Assembly: GCA_903934925.1 (NCBI GenBank)
Contig: CAIZPS010000242.1
Span: forward strand, 1-42,299
Direction of reading: 5' to 3'
DNA from: an uncultured bacterium
Lineage (GTDB): Bacteria > Actinomycetota > Actinomycetes > S36-B12
Length of the DNA stretch: 42,299 nucleotides
In this document: positions 20,874 to 29,324 of the stretch, piece by piece
Numbering within the stretch: position 1 is the stretch's first letter
How the letters are laid out: the number at the start of each line of letters is the position of its first letter
Translations under genes and position numbers: made by a program
Notes under the pieces: model-generated
What the model was told of the DNA's origin: nothing
Databases searched by the model: none
The model's input: only the letters and a program-made list of their open reading frames with translations

Positions 20874-21725
20874 CTAGAACAGGACGGTGGCGAACTCCCC
20901 GTGCTGCCGGAACCCCACATTGTCGTAGCAACGGCGCGCTGCCGTGTTGTAGTCGTTCACGTACAGGGACACCGTCGGGGAGATGGATCGACGAGTGATC
21001 TCGACCAAGGCCGCCATGGCGGGCGCGGAGATTCCCTCTCCGCGTCGGGAGGGATCCACCCAGACACCCTGCACCTGGCAAGCCTGCTCGCTGGCCGCCC
21101 CCACCTCCGCCTTGAAGACGACGACGTCGTCCTCGCGACGAACAAACGATCTCCCCTGCTGTACGAGCTCGGCGATACGTGCACGGTAGGCAGCCCCCAT
21201 GCCCCCGGTCACGGGAGAGATACCCACCTCGGCAGTGAACATCGCAACACAGGCTGGCACAAGGATGTCGAGATCCTCGGCCCTGCTCACCCGCACGGCG
21301 CGGTCCGGCTCGAGATCAGAGTCGGTCGTCATCGCGAGCAAGGGCTGGTACTCCCGAATCTCCCGTGCGCGGCCCCATCTGTTCCGCAGGCGCTGCCATA
21401 GGTCAAGGACCTCATGCCGCGGACCCACGATGGACGATGACCGTCGGCCGGAGAGCCGAAGCCGCTGGGCGAACGCCTCGCGTGCGTCGTCATCCGAGCA
21501 TACCGGGACCAGATTGGCACCGCAGTAGAGCAGCGACGACAGCCCGCTGCTGGTGAAGTGCCCGAGCAGCTCACCCCCCATACGCCACGGGTCGAGACCA
21601 CCGCCGCGCACGCGAGAGGCCACGAAGCAGTGGGTCACCGGATCCGACGACAGCAGGGCCTCCACGGCCGGGAGGTCCATAGCCGACAGGCTTCGGACGG
21701 ATCCGACGTCGGCGAAGATCGTCAT
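20874..21725 (-). CDS. GNAT family N-acetyltransferase with N-terminal DUF4081-like domain
   Basis: A 283-residue protein with two parts. Residues 1-135 match the DUF4081-type N-terminal GNAT-like domain (V-E-A-L-L-S-S-D-P-V-T-H-C-F-V). Residues 140-283 form a GNAT domain with the acetyl-CoA loop V-W-V-D-P-S-R-R-G-E-G-I and a final L-Y-V-N-D-Y-N-T-A-A-R-R-C-Y-D-N-V-G-F. The ispG-GNAT-proS order is conserved in Actinobacteria, but the acceptor is unknown. The gene starts 2 nt after the ispG stop. Confidence 0.9.
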   Translation of the reverse strand: MTIFADVGSVRSLSAMDLPAVEALLSSDPVTHCFVASRVRGGGLDPWRMGGELLGHFTSSGLSSLLYCGANLVPVCSDDDAREAFAQRLRLSGRRSSSIVGPRHEVLDLWQRLRNRWGRAREIREYQPLLAMTTDSDLEPDRAVRVSRAEDLDILVPACVAMFTAEVGISPVTGGMGAAYRARIAELVQQGRSFVRREDDVVVFKAEVGAASEQACQVQGVWVDPSRRGEGISAPAMAALVEITRRSISPTVSLYVNDYNTAARRCYDNVGFRQHGEFATVLF

Positions 21726-21727
21726 CG

Positions 21728-22885
21728 TCAGTCGACCGTCACGACCGGTGATCCCGCCTCACCACTCATCTGCTCCGCAAGGATCATCGCCTCTTCGATC
21801 AGCGTCTCGACGATCTGCGACTCAGGGACCGTCTTGATGACCTCGCCGCGCACGAAGATCTGCCCTTTGCCGTTGCCCGATGCAACGCCGAGGTCGGCTT
21901 CCCGCGCCTCGCCGGGTCCATTCACGACGCAGCCCATGACGGCCACGCGAAGCGGAACCTCAAGGCCTTCGAGTCCTGCCGTGACCTGCTCCGCAAGTGT
22001 GTAGACGTCGACTTGCGCGCGTCCGCAGGACGGGCAGGACACGATCTCGAGTCCGCGCTGCCTGAGGTTCAATGATTCCAGGATCGCAATTCCGACCTTG
22101 ACCTCTTCGACCGGAGGTGCCGACAGCGACACCCGAATCGTGTCGCCGATCCCGCGGCTCAGCAGGCCTCCGAAGGCAACTGCCGACTTGATCGTGCCCT
22201 GGAAGGCTGGACCAGCCTCGGTCACGCCTAGGTGCAGTGGGTAGTCGCACTGCTCTGCCAACTGCATGTACGCCTGCATCATCACGACGGGATCGTGGTG
22301 CTTGACGGAGATCTTGATGTCGCGGAAATCGTGCTCCTCGAACAGCGACGCCTCCCAGAGGGCCGACTCCACAAGCGCCTCGGGTGTGGCCTTCCCGTAC
22401 TTGTCCATCAGCCGCTTGTCGAGGGAACCTGCGTTGACTCCGATGCGGATGGGAGTACCGGCATCCTTGGCAGCGCGGGCGATCTCACCGACCTTGTCGT
22501 CGAACTGCTTGATGTTGCCCGGGTTCACTCGCACCCCGGCGCAGCCGGCATCGATGGCGGCGAATACGTACTTGGGCTGGAAGTGGATGTCGGCGATCAC
22601 CGGGATGCCGCTCTTGCGCGCGATCTGAGGCAGCGCGTCGGCGTCGTCCTGGCTCGGGACCGCCACGCGAACGACCTGGCAGCCGGACGCGGTGAGCTCA
22701 GCGATCTGCTGAAGGGTCGCATTCACGTCCGAGGTGAGCGTCGTGCACATGGACTGGACGCTCACCGGCGCGCCGCCTCCCACCGTCACCGGATGAGTCG
22801 GATGACGCAGAAGGAGTGAGCGGGTCGGTCGCCTGGGCGCGACGACCGGCGCGGGGGCACTGGGAATTCCGAGGCTGACGGACAC
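21728..22885 (-). CDS. ispG: 4-hydroxy-3-methylbut-2-en-1-yl diphosphate synthase (flavodoxin/ferredoxin)
   Basis: IspG (GcpE) converts MEcPP to HMBPP in the MEP isoprenoid pathway using a [4Fe-4S] cluster. The 385-residue protein has the TIM-barrel half ([42 protein letters not shown]) and the iron-sulfur half with S-C-P-S-C-G-R and [10 protein letters not shown], supplying the Cys ligands and Glu. I start it at GTG 22885, giving the usual SVSLGIP N-terminus; a longer frame to 22984 would translate the tandem repeat. CATAAT ends 6 nt upstream, suggesting a leaderless transcript. dxr lies nearby in the same direction. Confidence 0.96.
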   Translation of the reverse strand: MSVSLGIPSAPAPVVAPRRPTRSLLLRHPTHPVTVGGGAPVSVQSMCTTLTSDVNATLQQIAELTASGCQVVRVAVPSQDDADALPQIARKSGIPVIADIHFQPKYVFAAIDAGCAGVRVNPGNIKQFDDKVGEIARAAKDAGTPIRIGVNAGSLDKRLMDKYGKATPEALVESALWEASLFEEHDFRDIKISVKHHDPVVMMQAYMQLAEQCDYPLHLGVTEAGPAFQGTIKSAVAFGGLLSRGIGDTIRVSLSAPPVEEVKVGIAILESLNLRQRGLEIVSCPSCGRAQVDVYTLAEQVTAGLEGLEVPLRVAVMGCVVNGPGEAREADLGVASGNGKGQIFVRGEVIKTVPESQIVETLIEEAMILAEQMSGEAGSPVVTVD

Positions 22886-22897
22886 CCTCGCATTATG
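22886..22897 (-). promoter_or_regulatory. Candidate ispG promoter (-10 CATAAT, leaderless)
   Basis: On the minus strand CATAAT (22892-22897) is followed by six bases and then the ispG GTG. Transcription starting about 6-7 nt after the -10 would begin at the start codon. A convincing -35 is not seen; the upstream palindrome array may replace it as an activator or repressor region. Confidence 0.45.
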
Positions 22898-22934
22898 CCG
22901 GTATGCGGACGGCGTCGCCCTAGCGCGCGCCGTG

Positions 22935-23014
22935 CAGTGGCCACTCGGGGTGCCCAGTGGCCACTCGGGGTGCCCAGTGGCCACTCGCGGTGCCCAGTGG
23001 CCACTCGCGGGAAG
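22935..23014. repeat. Tandem array of 20-bp units each containing the palindrome AGTGGCCACT
   Basis: Four consecutive 20-bp units: two identical (CAGTGGCCACTCGGGGTGCC), one with a single change (CGCGG), and a fourth that diverges in its last 4 bp. Each carries the perfect 10-bp palindrome AGTGGCCACT, extended with one mismatch to CC-C-AGTGGCCACT-C-GG. The array fills the 138-bp gap between the rseP stop and the ispG start, about 45-130 bp upstream of the ispG start. A 20-bp period places the palindromes about two helical turns apart on one DNA face. It could be an operator array, an RNA hairpin string, or a neutral minisatellite. Confidence 0.9.
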
Positions 23015-23023
23015 GCGGGAGGG

Positions 23024-24346
23024 TCAGCCGAGGGAGATGGGCTTGACCAGATCGGCCCAGATGACGATGACGCCCATCGCCAGCAGCACGCCGGCCACGA
23101 CGTAGGCCACCGGAAGGAGCCGGGCGATATCGACCGGACCCGGGTCCGGACGCCCGGTCACGCGGGCCAGCCACCGGCGCACGCCCTCATACGCGGCGCC
23201 GGCGACGTGCCCACCGTCGAGAGGCAGGATCGGAAGCAGGTTGAACAGGAACAGGAACAGGTTCAGCGAGGCCAGCAGCCCCAGGAAGGTCGCCACCTTG
23301 GCCCTGAACGGCTGATCCATCGCGGCCACGTCACCGCCGATCCGACTCACCCCGACCACGCTGACCGGACTGTCGACCTGGCGCTCGCCCCCGCCCAGCA
23401 GGGTCTCGGTCACGAGTTCGTACAGGCGCACGGGCAGGGAGATCAGCGCCTCGACCGAGCGCACCGTGATGTCCCACATGTACTCGGGCACGGCAGTCCA
23501 GGGCTGCGGCTGCCAGGCGACACCCGGCGCGAGGCCCACATAGCCCGCAGTCGCCACCTCGTCCGTGGGCATTCCCGTGTCGTCGTACACCGGTCGGGTG
23601 GCCTCCCCGATCGTCACGGTGAGATCGACGGGAACGCCATCCCTGTCCACCGTGACGGTGGTCGTGACCCCGGGGTTCTCACGGATCCAGTCCGTCGCTG
23701 CCGTCCAGTCGGCGTACGGCACTCCGTCGATGGAGAGGACCACGTCGCCCGGTGCGAATCCCGCAACCGCCGCCGGGGCGGGCGAACTCCCGGTCGGGCA
23801 CTCGCCGGATGGCAGGGGCTCCCCGGTCGGTTGCGTCGGGGTCGGGGTGCACTGGCCGATCGAGGAGACCTCCATGGTCGGCGTCGGGACTCCCACGCCC
23901 ATCAGGAGAACGGCGAAGAGCACGAAGGCGAACGCCAGATTCATGAAGGGCCCGCCCAGCATGATCACCATGCGCTTGCGGACCGGCAGCTTGTAGAAGA
24001 CGCGATCAGCGTCGCCCGGGCCGATCTCCTCCAGGGACTGCTGACGCGCCTGCGCCACCATGGTGGCGAAACGTCCGGTCGTCATCGACCTCGCCGTTCC
24101 GGCCGGATCTCCTGGGGCGGGGGGCAGCATCCCGATCATCCGGATGTACCCGCCCACCGGTATCGCCTTGATGCCGTAGCGGGTCTCGCCTCGCACCCGG
24201 GACCACAGCGTGGGTCCGAATCCGATCATGTAGTCGGTGACCTTCACGCCGAAGCGCTTGGCGGGCATGAGGTGACCTAGCTCATGCAGGGCGATGGACA
24301 GTCCGATGAGCGCGATGAAGATGGCGATCCCGATCAGCTCGAGCAC
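23024..24346 (-). CDS. rseP: RseP/RIP1-like M50 site-2 membrane metalloprotease
   Basis: Site-2 proteases cut transmembrane substrates such as anti-sigma factors. The 440-residue protein has the zinc motif HELGH (residues 21-25) in the first membrane helix, the GGPFMNLAFAF helix, a PDZ-like domain (about 190-290, with G-F-A-P-G-D-V-V-L-S-I-D-G), and the third ligand motif N-L-L-P-I-L-P-L-D-G-G-H near 375. There is a Thr/Pro-rich extracytoplasmic insert with two Cys residues before the PDZ region. GTG 24346 lies 1 nt after the dxr stop. The dxr-rseP-ispG order is standard in Actinobacteria (as for Rip1 of mycobacteria). Confidence 0.95.
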   Translation of the reverse strand: MLELIGIAIFIALIGLSIALHELGHLMPAKRFGVKVTDYMIGFGPTLWSRVRGETRYGIKAIPVGGYIRMIGMLPPAPGDPAGTARSMTTGRFATMVAQARQQSLEEIGPGDADRVFYKLPVRKRMVIMLGGPFMNLAFAFVLFAVLLMGVGVPTPTMEVSSIGQCTPTPTQPTGEPLPSGECPTGSSPAPAAVAGFAPGDVVLSIDGVPYADWTAATDWIRENPGVTTTVTVDRDGVPVDLTVTIGEATRPVYDDTGMPTDEVATAGYVGLAPGVAWQPQPWTAVPEYMWDITVRSVEALISLPVRLYELVTETLLGGGERQVDSPVSVVGVSRIGGDVAAMDQPFRAKVATFLGLLASLNLFLFLFNLLPILPLDGGHVAGAAYEGVRRWLARVTGRPDPGPVDIARLLPVAYVVAGVLLAMGVIVIWADLVKPISLG

Positions 24347-24347
24347 G

Positions 24348-25589
24348 TCATCCCCTCACCTTCGAGACCTTCGATGCCGGGGACCCCCGGCCGATGTGGT
24401 CGCGTGCACGGGTGCGCGACCACGCGTCGCTTGAGAAGACGTCCTCGAGCGTGGTGTCGTTCCCGTCCACCCATGCCGATCCCACTTCGCCGGTGCCGCC
24501 GCCCAGGTGTTCGTCGAGCACGCGGCGGATCGTGGACACGATGCCGGTGAAGGGGAGTTCTCCCGCGAGGAAGGCCGCCACGCACTCCTCGTCCGCCCCG
24601 TTGAAGACAGCCGGTGCGGTGCCGCCAGCCATTCCAGCCGTCCGAGCGGTGCGCACGGCCGGAAACGCGTCCTCGTCCAGAGGCATGAACTCCCATGCCG
24701 TAGCGACGGACCAGTCGCAGGGAACGGCCGCGTCGGGCACTCGATCGGGCCAGCCCATGCCCCAAGCGATAGGTATGCGCATGTCCGGAGGGCTCGCCTG
24801 AAGAATGGTCGAGCCATCGACGAACTCCACCATGGAATGGACGACCGACTGCGGATGCACCACCACCTCGATGGCGGAGAAGGGCACATCGAAGAGCAGA
24901 TGCGCCTCGATCACCTCTAGACCCTTGTTGACCATGGTGGCCGAGTTGATGGTCACCAGCGGACCCATCGCCCAGGTCGGATGGGCCAGCGCCTGGTCGA
25001 CGGTCACTCCCTCGAGCGCATCGGCCGACCAGCCACGGAACGGACCGCCACTGGCGGTGAGGACCAGCCTGCGCACCTCCGACCGCTGACCCGACAGCAG
25101 CGCCTGCGCGAGCGCCGAGTGCTCGGAGTCGACCGGAATGATCTGGCCCGGGCGCGCTACCGCCTTCACCAGAGGCCCACCGATGATGAGCGACTCCTTG
25201 TTGGCGAGGGCGACCGTGCGGCCGGCTCCGAGCGCGGACAGCGTCGGGACCAGCCCTGCCGCGCCCGCGAGCCCGTTCAGGACGGTGTCGGATGGCCAGC
25301 ACGCGACGACCTCGTTGGCGGCCGGGCCCGTGACGATCTCGGGCACGCGGGACTGCCCGGCGGCGTTCTCCAGCGCAGCGCGCAACTCACGCCCGGCGCG
25401 CTCGTCCGGCACCCCGACGACCTCCACGTCGAAGTCCAGCGCCTGCTGGGCGAGCAGTTCCAGCCGAGACGACCCGGCGGTCAGCCCGACGATTCGAAAC
25501 CGATCGCGATGCCGGCTGGCGACATCGAGTCCCTGGGTGCCGATCGAGCCCGTGCTGCCGAGGACGACGAGGCGACGTGGTCCGGCCAT
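24348..25589 (-). CDS. dxr: 1-deoxy-D-xylulose 5-phosphate reductoisomerase
   Basis: Dxr converts DXP to MEP with NADPH, the committed step of the MEP pathway. The 413-residue protein from ATG 25589 begins RRLVVLGSTGSIGTQ (NADPH loop), has the A-L-A-N-K-E-S-L-I helix, the metal/substrate segment I-P-V-D-S-E-H-S-A, L-T-A-S-G-G-P-F-R-G, and N-S-A-T-M-V-N-K-G-L-E. The frame continues upstream to 25943 inside the PucR gene, but the start used gives the usual N-terminus. With ispG it forms part of a MEP-pathway cluster, interrupted by rseP. The C-terminus has a basic tail of about 15 residues. Confidence 0.97.
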   Translation of the reverse strand: MAGPRRLVVLGSTGSIGTQGLDVASRHRDRFRIVGLTAGSSRLELLAQQALDFDVEVVGVPDERAGRELRAALENAAGQSRVPEIVTGPAANEVVACWPSDTVLNGLAGAAGLVPTLSALGAGRTVALANKESLIIGGPLVKAVARPGQIIPVDSEHSALAQALLSGQRSEVRRLVLTASGGPFRGWSADALEGVTVDQALAHPTWAMGPLVTINSATMVNKGLEVIEAHLLFDVPFSAIEVVVHPQSVVHSMVEFVDGSTILQASPPDMRIPIAWGMGWPDRVPDAAVPCDWSVATAWEFMPLDEDAFPAVRTARTAGMAGGTAPAVFNGADEECVAAFLAGELPFTGIVSTIRRVLDEHLGGGTGEVGSAWVDGNDTTLEDVFSSDAWSRTRARDHIGRGSPASKVSKVRG

Positions 25590-25599
25590 GAACGACAGG

Positions 25600-27162
25600 C
25601 TACCCGCGTGATGCCGGCAGTTCCGGGCCCGTGACCGCATCCGCCGGCGGCGGAGCCGTACGCAGCGCGAACCACAGGTTGGCGCGCACCGAGGGATCGT
25701 CCAAGGATCGACCCAGCACGGACTCGATCCGCCGCAGGCGGTGACGGACCGTGTGCCGATGAATGCCCAGCTGTTGGGCGGTCGCGTCGACCTGACCATG
25801 TTCGGCGAGCCATGCCCGGAGGGTCTGGCACATGTCTGCTGAGTCCGATGCAGCCAGGAGGGGAGCCAGGCAGGACCGCGACCAGTGTGCGGCGACGTCC
25901 GCATCGACCAATGCATCGAAGGAGCGCTCAGCCAGATCTGCATGCGGCACCCAGCCGCGGCCGGAGGAGGCCGCCTGGCGCGCCTGGTCGAGTGCCAGAC
26001 GCACGTTGCCCGGAGACGTCAGGTCCAGTCGCTCCGACAGCCCCACGGATCGGATACCGTCACGCCGCAAAGAGCCCGTGATCGACGGCGCGACCGTTCC
26101 GTCGGCCTCGATGCTGACGAACCCCCGGAGTCCGCCCGCTCCGTCGCGACACGCGATCACGCCGTCTACGACCGGTGCCACCAGATCGTCCGCGGACTCA
26201 GGAAGCGCCACGAACGCGGATGCGCGTGCGGGATCCAGACCGCTGATTCCCAGGCTCGACAGACGCTCGACGGAGAGCCCCTCGACCTGAGCGACGTCAA
26301 TCAGCAGCCGGCGCCATGCATCACGGTGGCGATCGGCCGCGATCACCGTCGTGCTCTCCCAGGACATCAGGGAGACCGCAAGGTTCAGCACCGCCTGATC
26401 ACCGGCCGTGAGATGTCGCGGACTTCCCACGACGAGGAATCCGCTGACGATGTCGCGGACGCCCACGGGCACTATGACCACGTGCTCATGCGGTGCCGCG
26501 ATCGAGGCGGAAGCCAGCAGCCCGCGAGGTCTCAGCCGGTCGATCTCCCCTGTGAGCTCAGACGCACGAGCGGCGGCCTCCCCTGGGGCCGAGTGGAGCA
26601 CGTCACCTGACGGGGACAGGGACAGCGCGAAACCGCCCACGTGCCGAGCGAGAACGGGGAGCACCGCCTCTGCCGTGCCTCGCTCTGTCAGAGCGGTCGT
26701 CTCGTCAGCTCCGGTGGCCAGGCAAGCGCGGATCATGCGCCGCTGACTGTCGAAGGAGGTGCCTGACTCGGCGTACTCCTCTGCGGCCATGAGGCGCGAG
26801 ACCGCCCTGCTGACCGCCACGAACGGCACCGGCTCGCTCACCTCCACGACCGGCAGTCCCGCGCGCTCGGCCGCATCGACGAGAGCCTCGGGGATGCGAG
26901 CGTGGTGCAGGCCAACCCCGAAGCCGACGCCGGCAGCGTCGGCCCGGACGAGGCGCTCCACATACGCCGCGCACTCATCTGTGGCATCCGAGAGAGCCAT
27001 GCCCGTAGTGAGCACCAGATCCCCGGGTTCAATCCACGGAGAGGGATCCGTCTGCTCCGAAACAGCCACCCACCTCAGCGGACGATCGAGGGATGGCAGC
27101 ACCGTGGCGGGCCGAAGATCCAGTTCGGCCAAGGCGACAACATGTTCCAGCGTGACGGCCAT
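25600..27162 (-). CDS. PucR family transcriptional regulator
   Basis: The 520-residue protein from ATG 27162 (GGAGGTGGGT ribosome-binding site) has an N-terminal PucR domain (about 5-125, with W-I-E-P-G-D-L-V-L-T-T-G), a middle GAF-like region, and a C-terminal HTH_30-type domain (about 445-505, G-Q-V-D-A-T-A-Q-Q-L-G-I-H-R-H-T-V-R-H-R-L). PucR-type proteins regulate purine, amine or amino-acid catabolism. It is divergent from gabT with 111 bp between, so it most likely senses a metabolite of the polyamine/GABA pathway and controls gabT and perhaps the pot operon. A -10 candidate TAGAAT (27186-27191) serves its own promoter. It ends 10 nt before dxr. Confidence 0.88.
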   Translation of the reverse strand: MAVTLEHVVALAELDLRPATVLPSLDRPLRWVAVSEQTDPSPWIEPGDLVLTTGMALSDATDECAAYVERLVRADAAGVGFGVGLHHARIPEALVDAAERAGLPVVEVSEPVPFVAVSRAVSRLMAAEEYAESGTSFDSQRRMIRACLATGADETTALTERGTAEAVLPVLARHVGGFALSLSPSGDVLHSAPGEAAARASELTGEIDRLRPRGLLASASIAAPHEHVVIVPVGVRDIVSGFLVVGSPRHLTAGDQAVLNLAVSLMSWESTTVIAADRHRDAWRRLLIDVAQVEGLSVERLSSLGISGLDPARASAFVALPESADDLVAPVVDGVIACRDGAGGLRGFVSIEADGTVAPSITGSLRRDGIRSVGLSERLDLTSPGNVRLALDQARQAASSGRGWVPHADLAERSFDALVDADVAAHWSRSCLAPLLAASDSADMCQTLRAWLAEHGQVDATAQQLGIHRHTVRHRLRRIESVLGRSLDDPSVRANLWFALRTAPPPADAVTGPELPASRG

Positions 27163-27273
27163 ACCCACCTCCGACGTTTTGGACAATTCTAGGGGGACCC
27201 GCACTCCATCAGGGCCGCTCACATCCGAGCCCATCGGTCTACGCTCGTGTCCACCAACGTCGGAGGAGTCCCC
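27163..27273. promoter_or_regulatory. Divergent control region between the PucR regulator and gabT
   Basis: 111 bp. On the minus strand TAGAAT (27186-27191) is a good -10 for the regulator, with a leader of about 18 nt and GGAGGTGGGT before its ATG. On the plus strand TACGCT (27240-27245) is a -10 candidate for gabT, followed by GGAGGAG (27262-27268) and ATG 27274. The AT-rich stretch at 27177-27190 stands out and may hold a regulator site, but I see no clear palindrome. Confidence 0.5.
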
Positions 27274-28626
27274 ATGTCCCTTGCCGTCACACCGTCCGCA
27301 TCCGATCTCGTTCAGGAGCGCCGGCTCCTGACGGAGATCCCCGGGCCGAAGTCCCAGGCACTCCAGGCCAGGAAGGTGGCAGCCGTTTCCAACGGAGTGG
27401 GCGTCATGCTCCCCGTCTACGTTGTCCGTGCTGGCGGGGGCATCCTCATGGATGCCGACGGCAACTCGCTCATCGACATGGGCTCCGGCATCGCCGTCAC
27501 GACAGTCGGGAATGCCAACCCCGATGTCGTGGCAGCGGTACAGGAGCAGGTCGCGAATTTCACGCACACCTGCTTCATGGTCACTCCCTATGCCGGCTAC
27601 GTCGAGGTGTGCGAGGCGCTCAACCGCCTGACTCCCGGCGACCACGAGAAGCGTTCAGCACTGTTCAACTCCGGAGCTGAGGCCATCGAGAACGCCGTGA
27701 AGGTAGCCCGGGCCTACACCAAGCGGCAGGCGGTCGTCGTCCTCGAGCACGGCTATCACGGCCGCACGAACCTCACCATGGGCATGACCGCCAAGAACAT
27801 GCCCTACAAGCAGTCTTTCGGACCCTTCGCACCCGAGATCTATCGCGTGCCCGCCTCGTATCCCTTCCGTGATCGCGGCATCAAGGGGCCGGAGATGGCG
27901 GAGGTCGCCATCACCCGCATCGAGCGCGAGATCGGCGCCACCAATGTCGCGGCCATCGTCATCGAGCCCATCCAGGGCGAGGGCGGCTTCATCGTTCCCG
28001 ATCCCGGTTACTTCCGCGGAATGGCCGACTTCGCGGCCAAGAACGGCATCGTGTTCATCGCCGACGAGATCCAGTCCGGCTTCTGCCGCACGGGAGACTG
28101 GTTCGCCTGCCAGTACGAGGACGTCGTACCCGACCTGATCACTACTGCCAAGGGCATCGCCGACGGTATGCCACTCGCGGGGGTCACCGGGCGAGCGGAG
28201 ATCATGGACTCGGTCCACCCCGGAGGCCTCGGTGGAACCTACGGCGGAAACCCGGTGGCGTGTGCTGCCGCTCTCGCCGCGATCGACTGGATGGAGCGCA
28301 ACGACGCCCCCGCCCTCGCGCGGGAGATCGAGTCGATCATGATGCCGCGCCTGCGCGAGATGGCCCTGCAGTTCCCGGCCATCGCCGACATCCGTGGTCG
28401 CGGTGCCATGATCGCGATCGAGCTGGTCAAGCCCGGCACCATGGACCCGAACTCCGACCTGGCGGCGACCCTCAACCGGTACTGCCACCAGCACGGCGTC
28501 GTGACCCTCACGACCGGCACCCACGGCAACGTGTTCCGGTTCCTGCCTCCGCTGACCATGCCCCGGCATCTGCTCGAGGAGGCTCTCACGATCCTGCAGC
28601 AGGCATTCGAGGAGGCCACCGCCTGA
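27274..28626 (+). CDS. gabT: 4-aminobutyrate (GABA) aminotransferase
   Basis: GabT moves the amino group of GABA to 2-oxoglutarate, giving succinic semialdehyde and glutamate. The 450-residue class III PLP aminotransferase has the Gly-rich site A-L-F-N-S-G-A-E-A-I-E-N, the aromatic stacking segment H-G-Y-H-G-R-T-N, I-E-P-I-Q-G-E-G-G, the Asp of F-I-A-D-E-I-Q-S-G (Asp 264) and the PLP Lys in T-T-A-K-G-I (Lys 293). I choose ATG 27274 over GTG 27247 because GGAGGAG precedes it. The context of pot transporter, aldehyde dehydrogenase and FAD oxidase fits putrescine degradation through GABA. A GABA-succinic semialdehyde dehydrogenase is not in the window. Confidence 0.94.
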   Translation: MSLAVTPSASDLVQERRLLTEIPGPKSQALQARKVAAVSNGVGVMLPVYVVRAGGGILMDADGNSLIDMGSGIAVTTVGNANPDVVAAVQEQVANFTHTCFMVTPYAGYVEVCEALNRLTPGDHEKRSALFNSGAEAIENAVKVARAYTKRQAVVVLEHGYHGRTNLTMGMTAKNMPYKQSFGPFAPEIYRVPASYPFRDRGIKGPEMAEVAITRIEREIGATNVAAIVIEPIQGEGGFIVPDPGYFRGMADFAAKNGIVFIADEIQSGFCRTGDWFACQYEDVVPDLITTAKGIADGMPLAGVTGRAEIMDSVHPGGLGGTYGGNPVACAAALAAIDWMERNDAPALAREIESIMMPRLREMALQFPAIADIRGRGAMIAIELVKPGTMDPNSDLAATLNRYCHQHGVVTLTTGTHGNVFRFLPPLTMPRHLLEEALTILQQAFEEATA

Positions 28627-28661
28627 CAGCCCCGGTTGTCCACAGGGTCCGCAATGCCGGA

Positions 28662-28690
28662 TTGGCGGGGCCGCCTCGCCGACATACCGT
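28662..28690 (+). promoter_or_regulatory. Promoter of the small secreted protein, leaderless arrangement
   Basis: TTGGCG (28662-28667), a 17-bp spacer and TACCGT (28685-28690) make a good sigma-70-type promoter. The GTG start follows exactly 6 nt after the -10, so transcription would begin at or next to the start codon. Confidence 0.6.
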
Positions 28691-28696
28691 CGTCAG

Positions 28697-29158
28697 GTGA
28701 CGCTTTCGATAATCAGCCGAGCCGCCATCGGGGCTCTCGGCCTCGTAGCCGGACTCGGCGCCCTAGGAATCGCCGTGAGTGCGCCGACGCTCGCAGCACC
28801 AGCGTCCCCGGTTCGCGAGGAAGCGCTGTGGTTCTGGGAGTGGTCCGACGGATCGCATGCCCGTTCGCGCGAGCTCGCCGAGATTCACTACACCACGTGG
28901 TCGGAGCTGCCCGGTCTGCTCGTGGCGAGCGCACCCACCACTCGCGGGAAGCGGGTCCTCCTGGAGGTTCACCTGGGTGGACGCTGGGTCATCGAGGATG
29001 CGAGCACGACGGGACCTGACGGTCGCGCTCTCCTCAGGATCAATCCCTACTGCTCGCATGGCGACTGGTGTGACGGTCGCACCGACTACCGCATCGTGGT
29101 CGACGGGGTTCAGGCCCCGCTGCGGGTGCAGTTCACCCCTCGACAGTCGACTCCCTGA
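28697..29158 (+). CDS. Small secreted protein of unknown function
   Basis: A 153-residue protein with a Sec-type signal peptide (hydrophobic segment about 5-30, then A-P-T-L-A-A-P as a likely cleavage region). The mature part reads like a small beta-rich extracellular domain, with L-L-E-V-H-L-G-G-R-W-V-I-E-D-A-S-T-T and R-Y-R-I-V-V-D-G-like strands, and one Cys pair (Y-C-S-H-G-D-W-C) that could form a disulfide. I do not recognise a family. The immunoglobulin-like or secreted-adhesion look (tracts such as G-R-A-L-L-R-I) is only an impression. It starts 70 bp after gabT with its own promoter; the FAD oxidase gene is convergent, with a 166-bp gap in which no strong terminator is seen. Confidence 0.65.
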   Translation: MTLSIISRAAIGALGLVAGLGALGIAVSAPTLAAPASPVREEALWFWEWSDGSHARSRELAEIHYTTWSELPGLLVASAPTTRGKRVLLEVHLGGRWVIEDASTTGPDGRALLRINPYCSHGDWCDGRTDYRIVVDGVQAPLRVQFTPRQSTP

Positions 29159-29324
29159 TGCCACAGGACTGCCCATACCCGAACTCCATGAGGTCGAGTA
29201 ACGGCACGGCGTCACAGGCCTCTCCCCTGGCGTCGACGGGTCCGGAAGAGTCGCCGATACTCCTGCCCCACCGCACCCGATGGCCAGAACCTTCTCAACG
29301 CACTCATTCCCTTCGCCCTCGTCA

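Noticed and set aside
22935..23014. CRISPR-like array
   Set aside because: Units are contiguous 20-bp tandem repeats without unique spacers, and no cas gene is nearby.
27247..27273. Alternative GTG start for gabT
   Set aside because: GGAGGAG lies within this stretch and points to ATG 27274, and the -10 candidate would be only 1 nt from this GTG.
29159..29324. Possible terminator or small gene in the convergent gap
   Set aside because: Only weak inverted repeats such as CAGG...CCTG are present, with no T-run and no credible coding frame.
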